Below are positions 25,258 to 31,793 of a stretch of DNA of 38,047 bases, piece after piece. The notes under the pieces were generated by a model, which was not told where the DNA came from, did not search any database, and was given only the letters and a program-made list of their open reading frames with translations. How positions within the stretch are numbered: the stretch's first letter is position 1; every line of letters starts with the position of its first letter. The stretch is from the IMG/VR virus record IMGVR_UViG_3300044611_002810, positions 1 through 38,047 of that record; one strand, given 5' to 3'. The translations under genes and the position numbers were made by a program. Source of the DNA: a virus.

Positions 25258-25590
25258 CTATTTCTTCTTGGCGGGTTTTGCCGCTTTGGTGGTCTTGGTG
25301 GCATTGGGCTTCTTCACCGGATTTACCAAGGCTTTCAATGTGGCGCCTGCTGTGAATTTCGGCACCGTTGCGGCAGCAATCTTGAGCTTCTCTCCCGTTT
25401 GGGGATTCTTGCCCTCACGCGCGGCACGCTGGCTGGTCTTGAAAGTGCCAAAGCCGATCAAGGTGACTGACTCCCCCTTGGCCATCGTTTCAGACACGGT
25501 ATCCAGAACAGCAGCCAGTGCGCGACCTGCATCAGCTTTGGTGAGTTCGGACTTGGCAGCGATGGCGGCAATCAGCTCGGTTTTATTCAT
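25258..25590 (-). CDS. HU/IHF-family DNA-binding protein with basic tail
   Basis: 110 residues starting MNKTELIAAIAAKSELTKAD. The HU core (about 1-88) has the beta-arm RAAREGKNPQTGEKLKI and the GFGTFKT turn. A Lys/Thr/Pro/Ala-rich tail (about 89-110, KKPNATKTTKAAKPAKKK) follows, as in histone-H1-like HU variants. It would bend or compact DNA and may serve phage replication, packaging or transcription. GGAGAAGC precedes the ATG. It is encoded opposite the surrounding small genes. Confidence 0.93.
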   Translation of the reverse strand: MNKTELIAAIAAKSELTKADAGRALAAVLDTVSETMAKGESVTLIGFGTFKTSQRAAREGKNPQTGEKLKIAAATVPKFTAGATLKALVNPVKKPNATKTTKAAKPAKKK

Positions 25591-25678
25591 TTTGCTTCTC
25601 CGGGTTTTGGAGGTCGCATTGTCACCAAGGAATTCCTGGGCTTGCAAGCGATGAACCTGCAATCTTCTGCTTGGAATA

Positions 25679-25709
25679 GCTTGGCTTCATTCCATGTCAG
25701 CGCGTTCAT
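25679..25709 (+). promoter_or_regulatory. Repeated 31-bp element, copy 4
   Basis: Same half-sites and 10-base spacer; 33 bases before the ATG at 25743. It lies in the divergent gap between the HU gene and the next plus-strand gene. An imperfect hairpin (GGGGGCGT/ACGTCCCCC, one bulge) follows in the leader. Confidence 0.75.
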
Positions 25710-25742
25710 GGGGGCGTCAACCACGTCCCCCGGAGCCACCAC

Positions 25743-25883
25743 ATGGACTTCCATCTCTACAAAGCCATCCGCGCCGACGGCACGGTGTACTTCTTCCACC
25801 ACCGCAGCATGGAGGAGGCCAAGGTCTTCGCCAGTGACGCGGTGAAGGTGATCGATTGCCACAGCCAGGAGGATGCGCAATGA
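25743..25883 (+). CDS. 46-residue hypothetical protein
   Basis: MDFHLYKAIRADGTVYFFHH, then RSMEEAKVFASDAVKVIDC. A compact alpha/beta pattern: strand, hairpin, helix, strand. Supported by CCGGAGCC before the ATG, by the conserved element spacing, and by the ATGA overlap of its stop with the next gene. No family recognised. Confidence 0.65.
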   Translation: MDFHLYKAIRADGTVYFFHHRSMEEAKVFASDAVKVIDCHSQEDAQ

Positions 25884-26143
25884 ACACCATCGCCATTGAA
25901 ACCTTGGGACAAAAACTCGGCACAGCAGCACTGACTGCACTGGTTCGTCTCTGCCCCGAGATCAGGACCGCCAGCCCGGCGCGACAGGAGGCCGCGTGTG
26001 CGGCGATGCGCGCCAAGTCCAAGGATGCCATCGACGAGTTGCTGTCGGACGCCAAGGCTGCGCCCTGGCTGGCCGAGGTGGCGTTTGCCAGCGCGGTACT
26101 GACCATCGCCAACGAAGGCATCAGGGTGCTGCGGGTTGACTGA
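25880..26143 (+). CDS. Small hypothetical protein
   Basis: 87 residues starting MNTIAIETLGQKLGTAALTA. All-helical in appearance, no recognised family. Translationally coupled to the preceding small gene (ATGA), with GGAGGATG in the preceding coding end as binding site. A hydrophobic C-terminal helix (WLAEVAFASAVLTIANEGI) is too polar at its ends to call membrane-spanning. Confidence 0.65.
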   Translation: MNTIAIETLGQKLGTAALTALVRLCPEIRTASPARQEAACAAMRAKSKDAIDELLSDAKAAPWLAEVAFASAVLTIANEGIRVLRVD

Positions 26144-26171
26144 TCAAACTCACGGAAATGCAGGTGAATAC

Positions 26172-26202
26172 GCTTGGCTTCTCAATCACACAGCGCGTTC
26201 AT
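26172..26202 (+). promoter_or_regulatory. Repeated 31-bp element, copy 5
   Basis: Same half-sites and spacer; 36 bases before the ATG at 26239 and 28 bases after the preceding stop. A GAATAC patch lies just upstream. Confidence 0.75.
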
Positions 26203-26238
26203 ACGGGTGTCGCAACCAACCACCTGCAGGAGAAAACG

Positions 26239-26607
26239 ATGGCCACCACCAACAACACCCCCGCCACCCAGAACGACGCCTGGGGCTTTTTTGGCACCAT
26301 GAACGAACACGCCGACGCCGCCTGGCCGATCGCGATGCGCGCGGTTGCCGAGGCCACCGGCCAGTCGCTGGAAACGGTTCGAATCTTTATGGACAGCCGG
26401 TACGGACGCCATTTTGCGGACAGCGTCCTTGAACAGATGTTTCTCGGCGCAGATCTGGATGCCGCGATCGCAGCCGCCACGCAGAAGTGGATGTGCTGGA
26501 CTATTGGCCGCATCACCAGCAAAGAATACGGGATCCCGCGCGGGATGCCCTACCTGACCGGGTTTGTGATTCATACCGAGATCACTGACGAAGCGCTTGC
26601 CGCCTGA
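26239..26607 (+). CDS. Hypothetical protein
   Basis: 122 residues starting MATTNNTPATQNDAWGFFGT. It carries several Trp and Met, with no signal or membrane segment. The C-terminal half (AAATQKWMCWTIGRITSKEYG) may form a helical bundle. GCAGGAG precedes the ATG. The 3' end overlaps the end of the convergent methyltransferase gene by 37 bases. Family unknown. Confidence 0.65.
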   Translation: MATTNNTPATQNDAWGFFGTMNEHADAAWPIAMRAVAEATGQSLETVRIFMDSRYGRHFADSVLEQMFLGADLDAAIAAATQKWMCWTIGRITSKEYGIPRGMPYLTGFVIHTEITDEALAA

Positions 26608-27851
26608 TCGAACGCAGCATCGAAGGCCACCCCATCCGACTGGCGGGTGGCCCGGCCGCCAGCGAACTCCTGCCAGCGGCGCACGATCACATCCACGTAC
26701 TTCGGATCGAGCTCAATCAAGCGCGCCTGGCGGCCTGACTTCTCAGACGCAATCAGCGTGGTGCCCGATCCGCCGAAGGCATCCAGCACGACGTCCCCTG
26801 GGCGGCTTGAGTTGCGGATCGCCCGCTCCACCAGTTCTACCGGTTTCATGGTCGGGTGCAGATCATTCTTGTGCGGCTTCTTGATGTTCCAGACGTCACC
26901 CTGGTCACGGTCGCCGCACCAGTGGCGCTTCGAACCCTCCGGCCAGCCATACAGGATCGGTTCGAACTGGCGCTGGTAATCGGCGTGGCCTAGGGTGAAC
27001 GTGTTCTTGGCCCAGATGATGAAAGTGGACCACTTGCCACCGGCGGCGCGGAACGCGGATTGCAGCGTGTCGAGTTCAGAGGAGGACATGGCGATGTAGA
27101 CCGCGCCATGGCAGTGCGCCAATGTTGGCGTCAGCGCCGCCAGCAGGAAATCGTAGAAGCCATCACCTAGGTTGTCGTTCAGGATCGCCCGATCCTTGCC
27201 ACGCTGCCTGTCCTTGGCCGTGTTGGCGTAGTTGACGTTGTAGGGCGGGTCGGTAAAGGCCATGTCAGCCCGCTCGTCGACCAGCAGTGCCTCATAGCAA
27301 TTGGCATCGGTGGCGTCACCGCAGAGCACACGGTGGTCGCCACAGATCCAGATGTCGCCAGGCCGGGACACCGGAATCTCCGGCACATCGGGCGCGGCAT
27401 CCTCATCGGTTTGCCCATCTGTCGTGGTCTCCTCGCCGGCCAACAGATCGGCCAGTGCATCGGCGTCGAAACCGGTGAGCGACAGGTCGAAGTTGTCGTC
27501 CTGGAGGGCCGCCAGTTCCACCTGGAGCATGGCCTCATCCCAGCCGGCGTTCTCAGCAATGCGGTTGTCCGCGATGACCAGGGCGCGGCGCTGGGTGGGT
27601 GTGAGATGGTCAAGCACCACGACCGGCACGGTCGAGATGCCGAGCTTCTGGGCGGCGGCGAGGCGCCCATGCCCGGCCACGATCACGCCGTCGCCTCCGG
27701 CGAGGATGGGATTGGTGAAACCGAACTCGGCAATCGATGCGGCGATCTGCGCGACCTGGGCGTCGGTGTGGGTGCGGGCATTCCGCGCATACGGCAGCAG
27801 CTTGCCGGTCGGCCACTGCTCGATCTTGTTGGCGAGCCAGGAGATGCTCAT
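26571..27851 (-). CDS. ParB-N / DNA adenine methyltransferase fusion
   Basis: 426 residues. Residues 1-100 form a ParB/Srx-like nuclease-type domain (NARTHTDAQVAQIAASIAEF, then VIVAGHGRLAAAQKLG). From about 155 the methyltransferase follows: AdoMet-type D12 class beta with catalytic DPPY (MAFTDPPYNVNY) and the later motif VVLDAFGGSGTTL. DPPY suggests N6-adenine (or N4-cytosine) methylation. Orphan methyltransferases of this build in phages protect DNA from host restriction or tune regulation. ATGA overlap with the upstream paralogue. No cognate nuclease visible. Confidence 0.92.
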   Translation of the reverse strand: MSISWLANKIEQWPTGKLLPYARNARTHTDAQVAQIAASIAEFGFTNPILAGGDGVIVAGHGRLAAAQKLGISTVPVVVLDHLTPTQRRALVIADNRIAENAGWDEAMLQVELAALQDDNFDLSLTGFDADALADLLAGEETTTDGQTDEDAAPDVPEIPVSRPGDIWICGDHRVLCGDATDANCYEALLVDERADMAFTDPPYNVNYANTAKDRQRGKDRAILNDNLGDGFYDFLLAALTPTLAHCHGAVYIAMSSSELDTLQSAFRAAGGKWSTFIIWAKNTFTLGHADYQRQFEPILYGWPEGSKRHWCGDRDQGDVWNIKKPHKNDLHPTMKPVELVERAIRNSSRPGDVVLDAFGGSGTTLIASEKSGRQARLIELDPKYVDVIVRRWQEFAGGRATRQSDGVAFDAAFDQAASASSVISV

Positions 27852-29314
27852 TGCGCCAACTCCATTGTGCCAAGCCGTTCGGCGGCAACGGCGTCAAACG
27901 TCTGACCACTGGCAATCAGTGTCACCGGCACGCCGGGATAGTTCTGTTGGAAACGCTTGATGGCCACGTCCACATATTCCGGTGCGATTTCCACCGCCCT
28001 TACTTTTCGGTCGGCCCGTTGCCCAGCAAGAATCGAAGTACCGGAGCCACCGAAGGGCTCGAACACGATCCCGCCCACGTCGGTGAAGGACTTCATGATG
28101 AGGGCCGGCAGGTCTACCGGGAACACGGCCGGGTGATCGATGTCCTGACCGATCTTGCCCTTGTGCCGCATGACCCGGATCACCGAGTCGGGGATGCGGT
28201 AATCCTGGGTAGGCTGACCAGCAGCGGTCCAGCCGCCGACTTCGCCATCCTTGCCGCGCATGGCCGTTGAGGAGCCGTCGGCGCGCAGGTGCGTTTCCTG
28301 CCCCGCGAATTTGCAGGGCACGATCTTGTTGGGTTTGCGGCAGGGTTTGCCCGTATCGCGGTTGAAGTGGAATACGAACTCGAAGCTCGGGGCTAACCGG
28401 CCAGACCAATCTCCAGGCATCCCTGGCCCTTGGTCCCAGACGTACCATGCAAAGCGCCGCCAGCCTTGGCTGCGCATCCAGTCGAGCCAACCGTTCCAGT
28501 AGGGAACGACTTCGTTGTCGCGGTGGATCAACCCGAGGTTGACCAGAACCTGGCCATCAGGAGCCATGGGCAGTCGGGCGAAGACGCCGCACATCAGGTC
28601 ATCCCAATCAACGATGGCGTTGGTGTAGTCACGTTGATTGCCATAGGGCGGCGAGGTGAAGCACAGATCGGCGGACTCGCCGGCCATCAGCTCAGCAACC
28701 ACATTGGCGTCGGCGGCATCACCACAGATCATGCGGTGCGCACCCAGCTGCCAGACATCGCCCTGGCGGGAGACAGGATTGGCCGGTGCGTCGGGTACTT
28801 CGTCAGCCGCATCCGGCTCGTCACCTGTCGGCTCGCCGTCGGGTTCGTCTTCAACCCCGACAGCATCGGCCAGCAGCCGTTCGATCTCGCCATCATCGAA
28901 GCCGGTAAGTAGGAGGTCATAGCCGGCCTCCTGCAACTCGGCCAGTTCCAGCGCCAGCAGTTCCTCGTCCCAGCCTGCCTGCAACGCGAGCTGGTTGTCG
29001 CCGATCACGTAGGCCCGCTTCTGGGTCGGCGAGAGATGGCCCAACTCGATCACCGGCACTTCGGCCAGCCCCAACTTGCGGGCGGCTGCGAGACGTCCGT
29101 GGCCTGCGATGAGACCGTTGTTGCCATCCACCAGGAGCGGATTAGTCCAGCCGTATTCCACGATGCTGGCCGCGATCTTGGCTACCTGCGCCTCGGAGTG
29201 GGTCCGGGGATTACGGGCAAAGGGGATGAGCGTCTCAACCTTGCGGTATTCGACGGCGAGCGTGTTCAGATCAAGGATCTCCGAATGGGTGCGCTGTTGC
29301 GCTGGAAACGACAA
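27848..29314 (-). CDS. ParB-N / DNA methyltransferase fusion, TSPPY type
   Basis: About 488 residues from the start used here. ParB-like N-domain (NPRTHSEAQVAKIAASIVEY, then GLIAGHGRLAAARKLG), an acidic linker, and a methyltransferase domain with TSPPY instead of DPPY, then FEPFGGSGTS. SPPY is typical of N4-cytosine enzymes. It is the upstream partner of a related gene (4-base overlap). The start is unclear: homologous N-termini should begin near DLNTLAVEYRK, but no ATG is there. Candidates are TTG 29314, CTG 29269 with GGAG upstream, or GTG 29497, whose reading would run through a terminator hairpin. Confidence 0.85.
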   Translation of the reverse strand: MSFPAQQRTHSEILDLNTLAVEYRKVETLIPFARNPRTHSEAQVAKIAASIVEYGWTNPLLVDGNNGLIAGHGRLAAARKLGLAEVPVIELGHLSPTQKRAYVIGDNQLALQAGWDEELLALELAELQEAGYDLLLTGFDDGEIERLLADAVGVEDEPDGEPTGDEPDAADEVPDAPANPVSRQGDVWQLGAHRMICGDAADANVVAELMAGESADLCFTSPPYGNQRDYTNAIVDWDDLMCGVFARLPMAPDGQVLVNLGLIHRDNEVVPYWNGWLDWMRSQGWRRFAWYVWDQGPGMPGDWSGRLAPSFEFVFHFNRDTGKPCRKPNKIVPCKFAGQETHLRADGSSTAMRGKDGEVGGWTAAGQPTQDYRIPDSVIRVMRHKGKIGQDIDHPAVFPVDLPALIMKSFTDVGGIVFEPFGGSGTSILAGQRADRKVRAVEIAPEYVDVAIKRFQQNYPGVPVTLIASGQTFDAVAAERLGTMELAQ

Positions 29315-29345
29315 AGCCCGCCGACGATCAAACCATGGGCGGGCT
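29315..29345 (-). terminator. Terminator-like hairpin upstream of the methyltransferase
   Basis: Stem AGCCCGCC/GGCGGGCT, 15-base loop, followed on the minus strand by TTTGTCGTTT. It lies inside the longest possible reading frame of the methyltransferase, which argues that translation starts downstream of it, or that it regulates that gene. Confidence 0.6.
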
Positions 29346-29363
29346 CGGGAAATGGGTGCGGGG

Positions 29364-29408
29364 TGCAAACCTGCAAACCCCGCAAACCCTGCAAACCTCG
29401 GTTTGCAG
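29364..29408. repeat. 9-bp tandem repeats ending in an inverted repeat
   Basis: GCAAAC occurs at 29365, 29373, 29382 and 29391 (spacing 8, 9, 9). The last unit is part of a 20-base palindrome, CTGCAAACC-TC-GGTTTGCAG at 29389-29408. If translated on the minus strand it would spell repeated Phe-Ala-Gly. It looks like a protein-binding array rather than coding sequence. Confidence 0.7.
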
Positions 29409-29499
29409 TCGGACACTATCGAAAGGCCGCGCTCTCGCCTCCCGCATGGCAGAGGCGACAGGAAGGACCCGTTGAATATCTGCCGACCATCTGACACTC

Positions 29500-29525
29500 A
29501 AAAAATGACCACCCGAAGGTGGTCA
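29500..29525 (-). terminator. Rho-independent terminator with UUCG loop
   Basis: Stem TGACCACC/GGTGGTCA closed by a C(UUCG)G tetraloop on the minus strand, followed by six T. A strong intrinsic terminator for the transcript coming from the toxin-antitoxin side. Confidence 0.85.
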
Positions 29526-29526
29526 G

Positions 29527-29549
29527 AAAAACCTTCCGTTGCGGAAGGT
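29527..29549 (-). terminator. Second tandem terminator
   Basis: Stem ACCTTCCG/CGGAAGGT with a 3-base loop, then TTTT on the minus strand. Directly precedes the terminator at 29500-29525. Confidence 0.7.
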
Positions 29550-29746
29550 CAGGGAGCTTGCGCGTCTGGTCGACGATAGCGAAATCCTACGTGAAAACTG
29601 CCTGAGATGTTGCACGCTGGAAAATCGCTCATGCAAGCCCATTGCCGCTCTATTGCTCGCATTCGCGCCAATTCACGTCAAATTGCTATGGCGTGACCGC
29701 TGATGTTGTTGACCCGATCATCAACCAGAAACCCGAAAATGACAAA
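29550..29746. other. Intergenic stretch without genes
   Basis: I see no gene here, and no clear promoter. Together with 29763-29847 it separates the toxin-antitoxin pair from the methyltransferases. Confidence 0.5.
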
Positions 29747-29762
29747 GCCGCCCGGAGGCGGC
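29747..29762 (-). terminator. Terminator after the toxin-antitoxin pair
   Basis: Stem GCCGCC/GGCGGC with loop CGGA; on the minus strand it is followed by TTTGTCATTTTC. It is about 85 bases after the antitoxin stop and the first of three terminators met by that transcript. Confidence 0.65.
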
Positions 29763-29847
29763 CTGTCGCCCTAAGAGCATGCCGGCGATACCGGACGGTC
29801 AGAGGGGGAGTTGTGAGCAAATCGTAAGCCTGAGGCTGCCGTCTTGG

Positions 29848-30222
29848 CTACCCCAGTGTCGCCACCATCTCGATTTTCGGTGCGATGGATCGCACGGCCT
29901 TCTGAATGCCGTGGCCAGGGTTCGCCTGCCGCTCCGATACGATCAGTCCCATCTTCTCCAGCAACCCGACATCCTTGGTGATGGCCGAACGATTTCGGTG
30001 CAAGCGATGAGATAGCTCGTTGATGGTCCTGGCCTCATGCATGACCTCAAGCATCAGTCGGCGACGCTCCTCCGACAGGACGGTAAACATCCGCTGCGGA
30101 TCTTCGAACGAGAGCGTGACCTTGCCTTCGAAGGCTTCGCCCCGATCAGCTCTGCGTGCGGCATCCTTGGCGCGCGCAAAGAAGCCTGCCACATCATCCG
30201 TGCGAACAACGACCTTGGTCAT
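29848..30222 (-). CDS. Antitoxin-like HTH protein, TumA / HVO_A0114 family
   Basis: 124 residues starting MTKVVVRTDDVAGFFARAKD. The second half is a winged helix (EARTINELSHRLHRNRSAIT, KDVGLLEKMGLIV) of the HVO_A0114 DNA-binding type, the usual partner of TumE toxins. The N-terminal half probably neutralises the toxin. Its start overlaps the toxin stop (ATGA), giving toxin-first order. It may repress its own operon, which has no evident private promoter here. Partner identification is from memory of the families. Confidence 0.85.
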   Translation of the reverse strand: MTKVVVRTDDVAGFFARAKDAARRADRGEAFEGKVTLSFEDPQRMFTVLSEERRRLMLEVMHEARTINELSHRLHRNRSAITKDVGLLEKMGLIVSERQANPGHGIQKAVRSIAPKIEMVATLG

Positions 30223-30551
30223 GGTTTCTTTCCTCGTGTTTTGTCCACAATCTCCAGCCACTCTTGCTGAAATCTTTCCTGCGTTGCTTCGTAACTCACG
30301 AACTCAACAGCTTCGATCACACCCAAGTAATGCCGGTGGTGATAACCATGGGCATTGTCAAAACCCAGAACCCGACCGTTGTCGCCCTGGTGGATCGCGT
30401 GGTTGATGTAGGCCAGGTTGTACCGGGTCACCACCGTCCGCCCCTTTTCGACATACCCCCAAACCTCATAGTTCAGAAGCCCGCCACCTGACTTCGGCTT
30501 GAGTTCGAATCGTTCCTGTTCGAGCAAGACTTCCTTGGGTGCCTTAGCCAT
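30219..30551 (-). CDS. Toxin of TumE family (DUF6516)
   Basis: 110 residues. The motif HGYHHRHYLGVIEAVEFVSY, followed by EATQERFQQEW, is the TumE/DUF6516 signature; YNLAYINHAIH lies before it. The mechanism is not established as far as I know; the conserved Tyr/His/Arg cluster suggests a ribonuclease-like active site (inference). The pair likely gives addiction or abortive protection. It follows the DUF6362-like gene after 9 bases, so it can be read as part of the early operon. Confidence 0.8.
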   Translation of the reverse strand: MAKAPKEVLLEQERFELKPKSGGGLLNYEVWGYVEKGRTVVTRYNLAYINHAIHQGDNGRVLGFDNAHGYHHRHYLGVIEAVEFVSYEATQERFQQEWLEIVDKTRGKKP

Positions 30552-30560
30552 AACGCATCC

Positions 30561-30983
30561 CTAACTCAGATGTGCATCACGGTAGCACACCTGAACAGGT
30601 GTGTCAGCACGATCATTGAGTCGTGCAGCTACCACGCCCAACGCTCGCTGCCAGCGTCGCCATGCCGTCGTGCGATCGCAGCCGATGCGCCGGCAGATGT
30701 CCTTCCACTCGCGCTGCTTGGCGCGCATCCAGATCAGGTGGCGTTGCTCTTCCTCCAGCCATTGCACCCAGCGCATGGCTTCCATCATCCGGTCGATCGC
30801 CTCGGGTGTGGGTGGCAGAGGCCGGTATTCGTAATCCTCACCAGCGAAGGTTTCCCACTCCTTGCGCGCGAAGGCGGGCCACACGTTGAAGTAGCCCTGC
30901 ACCCTGACGGGTGGCAGTCGCCGCCCCGTCTCGGCTGCCTCGAGGAAACGCGCAGCCACGTCGTCCATCGTCCACTCAGTCAT
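30561..30983 (-). CDS. DUF6362-like protein
   Basis: 140 residues starting MTEWTMDDVAARFLEAAETG. The sequence LPPVRVQGYFNVWPAFARKE is the hallmark of DUF6362. The C-terminal part (DICRRIGCDRTTAWRRWQRAL) is a plausible helix-turn-helix, so DNA binding is likely. The function is unknown. Start chosen at 30983 (overlap of 8 bases with the preceding stop). Confidence 0.8.
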   Translation of the reverse strand: MTEWTMDDVAARFLEAAETGRRLPPVRVQGYFNVWPAFARKEWETFAGEDYEYRPLPPTPEAIDRMMEAMRWVQWLEEEQRHLIWMRAKQREWKDICRRIGCDRTTAWRRWQRALGVVAARLNDRADTPVQVCYRDAHLS

Positions 30984-31179
30984 GACGCGGCCCTCCGTAG
31001 AGCCGCTCGCCAATGCGGCGAACGAACTCCTTCTCGACGAAATCCAGCCGCTCGTCCTGCTCCGACACCACGAGGATGTGCTGATCGCGCCAGCCGATTT
31101 GCTTGACCGCTTCGAGATCGGTGGTCTGCGGTTGCAGGCGACCGAGCGGGCAGCGATAGGTGTTTGCAGGAATCTTCAT
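30976..31179 (-). CDS. Small hypothetical protein
   Basis: 67 residues starting MKIPANTYRCPLGRLQPQTT. The end (EQDERLDFVEKEFVRRIGER) is helical. No family recognised. The ATG begins one base after the resolvase stop, with GGAGGTGTGAG upstream, so the pair is coupled. Confidence 0.7.
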   Translation of the reverse strand: MKIPANTYRCPLGRLQPQTTDLEAVKQIGWRDQHILVVSEQDERLDFVEKEFVRRIGERLYGGPRHD

Positions 31180-31180
31180 C

Positions 31181-31642
31181 TCACACCTCCTGCGTCTCGA
31201 TAGCCCAGTGCAGCAGGGCCAGCGCATCGGCTTCGTTGTCGTCGACTGGGGTGAAGCCGCGCTTAACAACGGCTGTGATCATTTCGGCCTTGCCGGCGTT
31301 GCCTTTGCCGGTCGCGTGCTTCTTGATCGTGCCCACCGGCACGCCCTGGTACGGAATCTGGTGGTGCTCGCACCAGGACGTCAGGGTGGCCATAAAGCCG
31401 CCGTAGGCGTGGGCGGCATCGACGCCGATGTGGCGACGCACTTCCTCGAAGTAGATGGCATCGATTTCGCCACTCTGCTTGATCTCCGTGAGCCACTTGC
31501 GGAATCGCAGGTAGCGCATGCCGCCGCCTTCGAAGCGTTGCGGCTTGAAGGTTTCGCTGTCGCTGATGATCTGGCCATCTATCAGGCGGATGGCCCAGCC
31601 GGTCTGTGTGCCCAGGTCCAGGGCGAGGATGCATGTCGTCAT
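31181..31642 (-). CDS. RuvC-like Holliday junction resolvase
   Basis: 153 residues. RNase H fold with LALDLGTQTGWA (Asp9), YFEEV (Glu66/67) and DDNEADALAL (Asp134/135, Asp139), the acidic quartet of RuvC-type resolvases; KKHATGKGNAGK is the basic loop. It would cut branched replication or recombination intermediates before packaging. Start at ATG 31642, with AAAGGAG upstream. A large inverted repeat lies directly in its leader. Confidence 0.9.
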   Translation of the reverse strand: MTTCILALDLGTQTGWAIRLIDGQIISDSETFKPQRFEGGGMRYLRFRKWLTEIKQSGEIDAIYFEEVRRHIGVDAAHAYGGFMATLTSWCEHHQIPYQGVPVGTIKKHATGKGNAGKAEMITAVVKRGFTPVDDNEADALALLHWAIETQEV

Positions 31643-31656
31643 GGTCAAAACTCCTT

Positions 31657-31745
31657 TTTGACCGAACCTGACTGTTCCACGGATTAACTCCCACACGCGC
31701 GTACGTGTAAGGCGTTAATCCTGGCGTCGGTACAGTTCGGTCAAA
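31657..31745. repeat. 89-bp interrupted palindrome in the resolvase leader
   Basis: Three nested inverted repeats share one centre near 31701: TTTGACCGAAC (31657-31667) with GTTCGGTCAAA (31735-31745); GGATTAAC (31681-31688) with GTTAATCC (31714-31721); ACACG (31693-31697) with CGTGT (31704-31708). The sequences between them do not pair well. It fills most of the gap between the primase-helicase and resolvase genes and ends a few bases from the ribosome binding site. Confidence 0.85.
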
Positions 31746-31793
31746 TCATTTGGATTCAGTGAGTTGCGTTGGCTTGAAAAGTATCCGGAGGGG

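Noticed and set aside
23859-26202. CRISPR array for the five repeats
   Set aside because: Spacing is hundreds of bases with genes between, the repeat is interrupted by a variable 10-base core, and no cas genes are present.
23859-26202. Sigma-54 promoters for the five repeats
   Set aside because: The GG to GC distance is 15 bases instead of 10 and the TTGC box is missing.
29315-29497. Phe-Ala-Gly repeat domain of the methyltransferase
   Set aside because: Read from GTG 29497 the repeats would be translated, but that frame crosses a terminator hairpin, lacks a binding site and extends beyond the conserved N-terminus.
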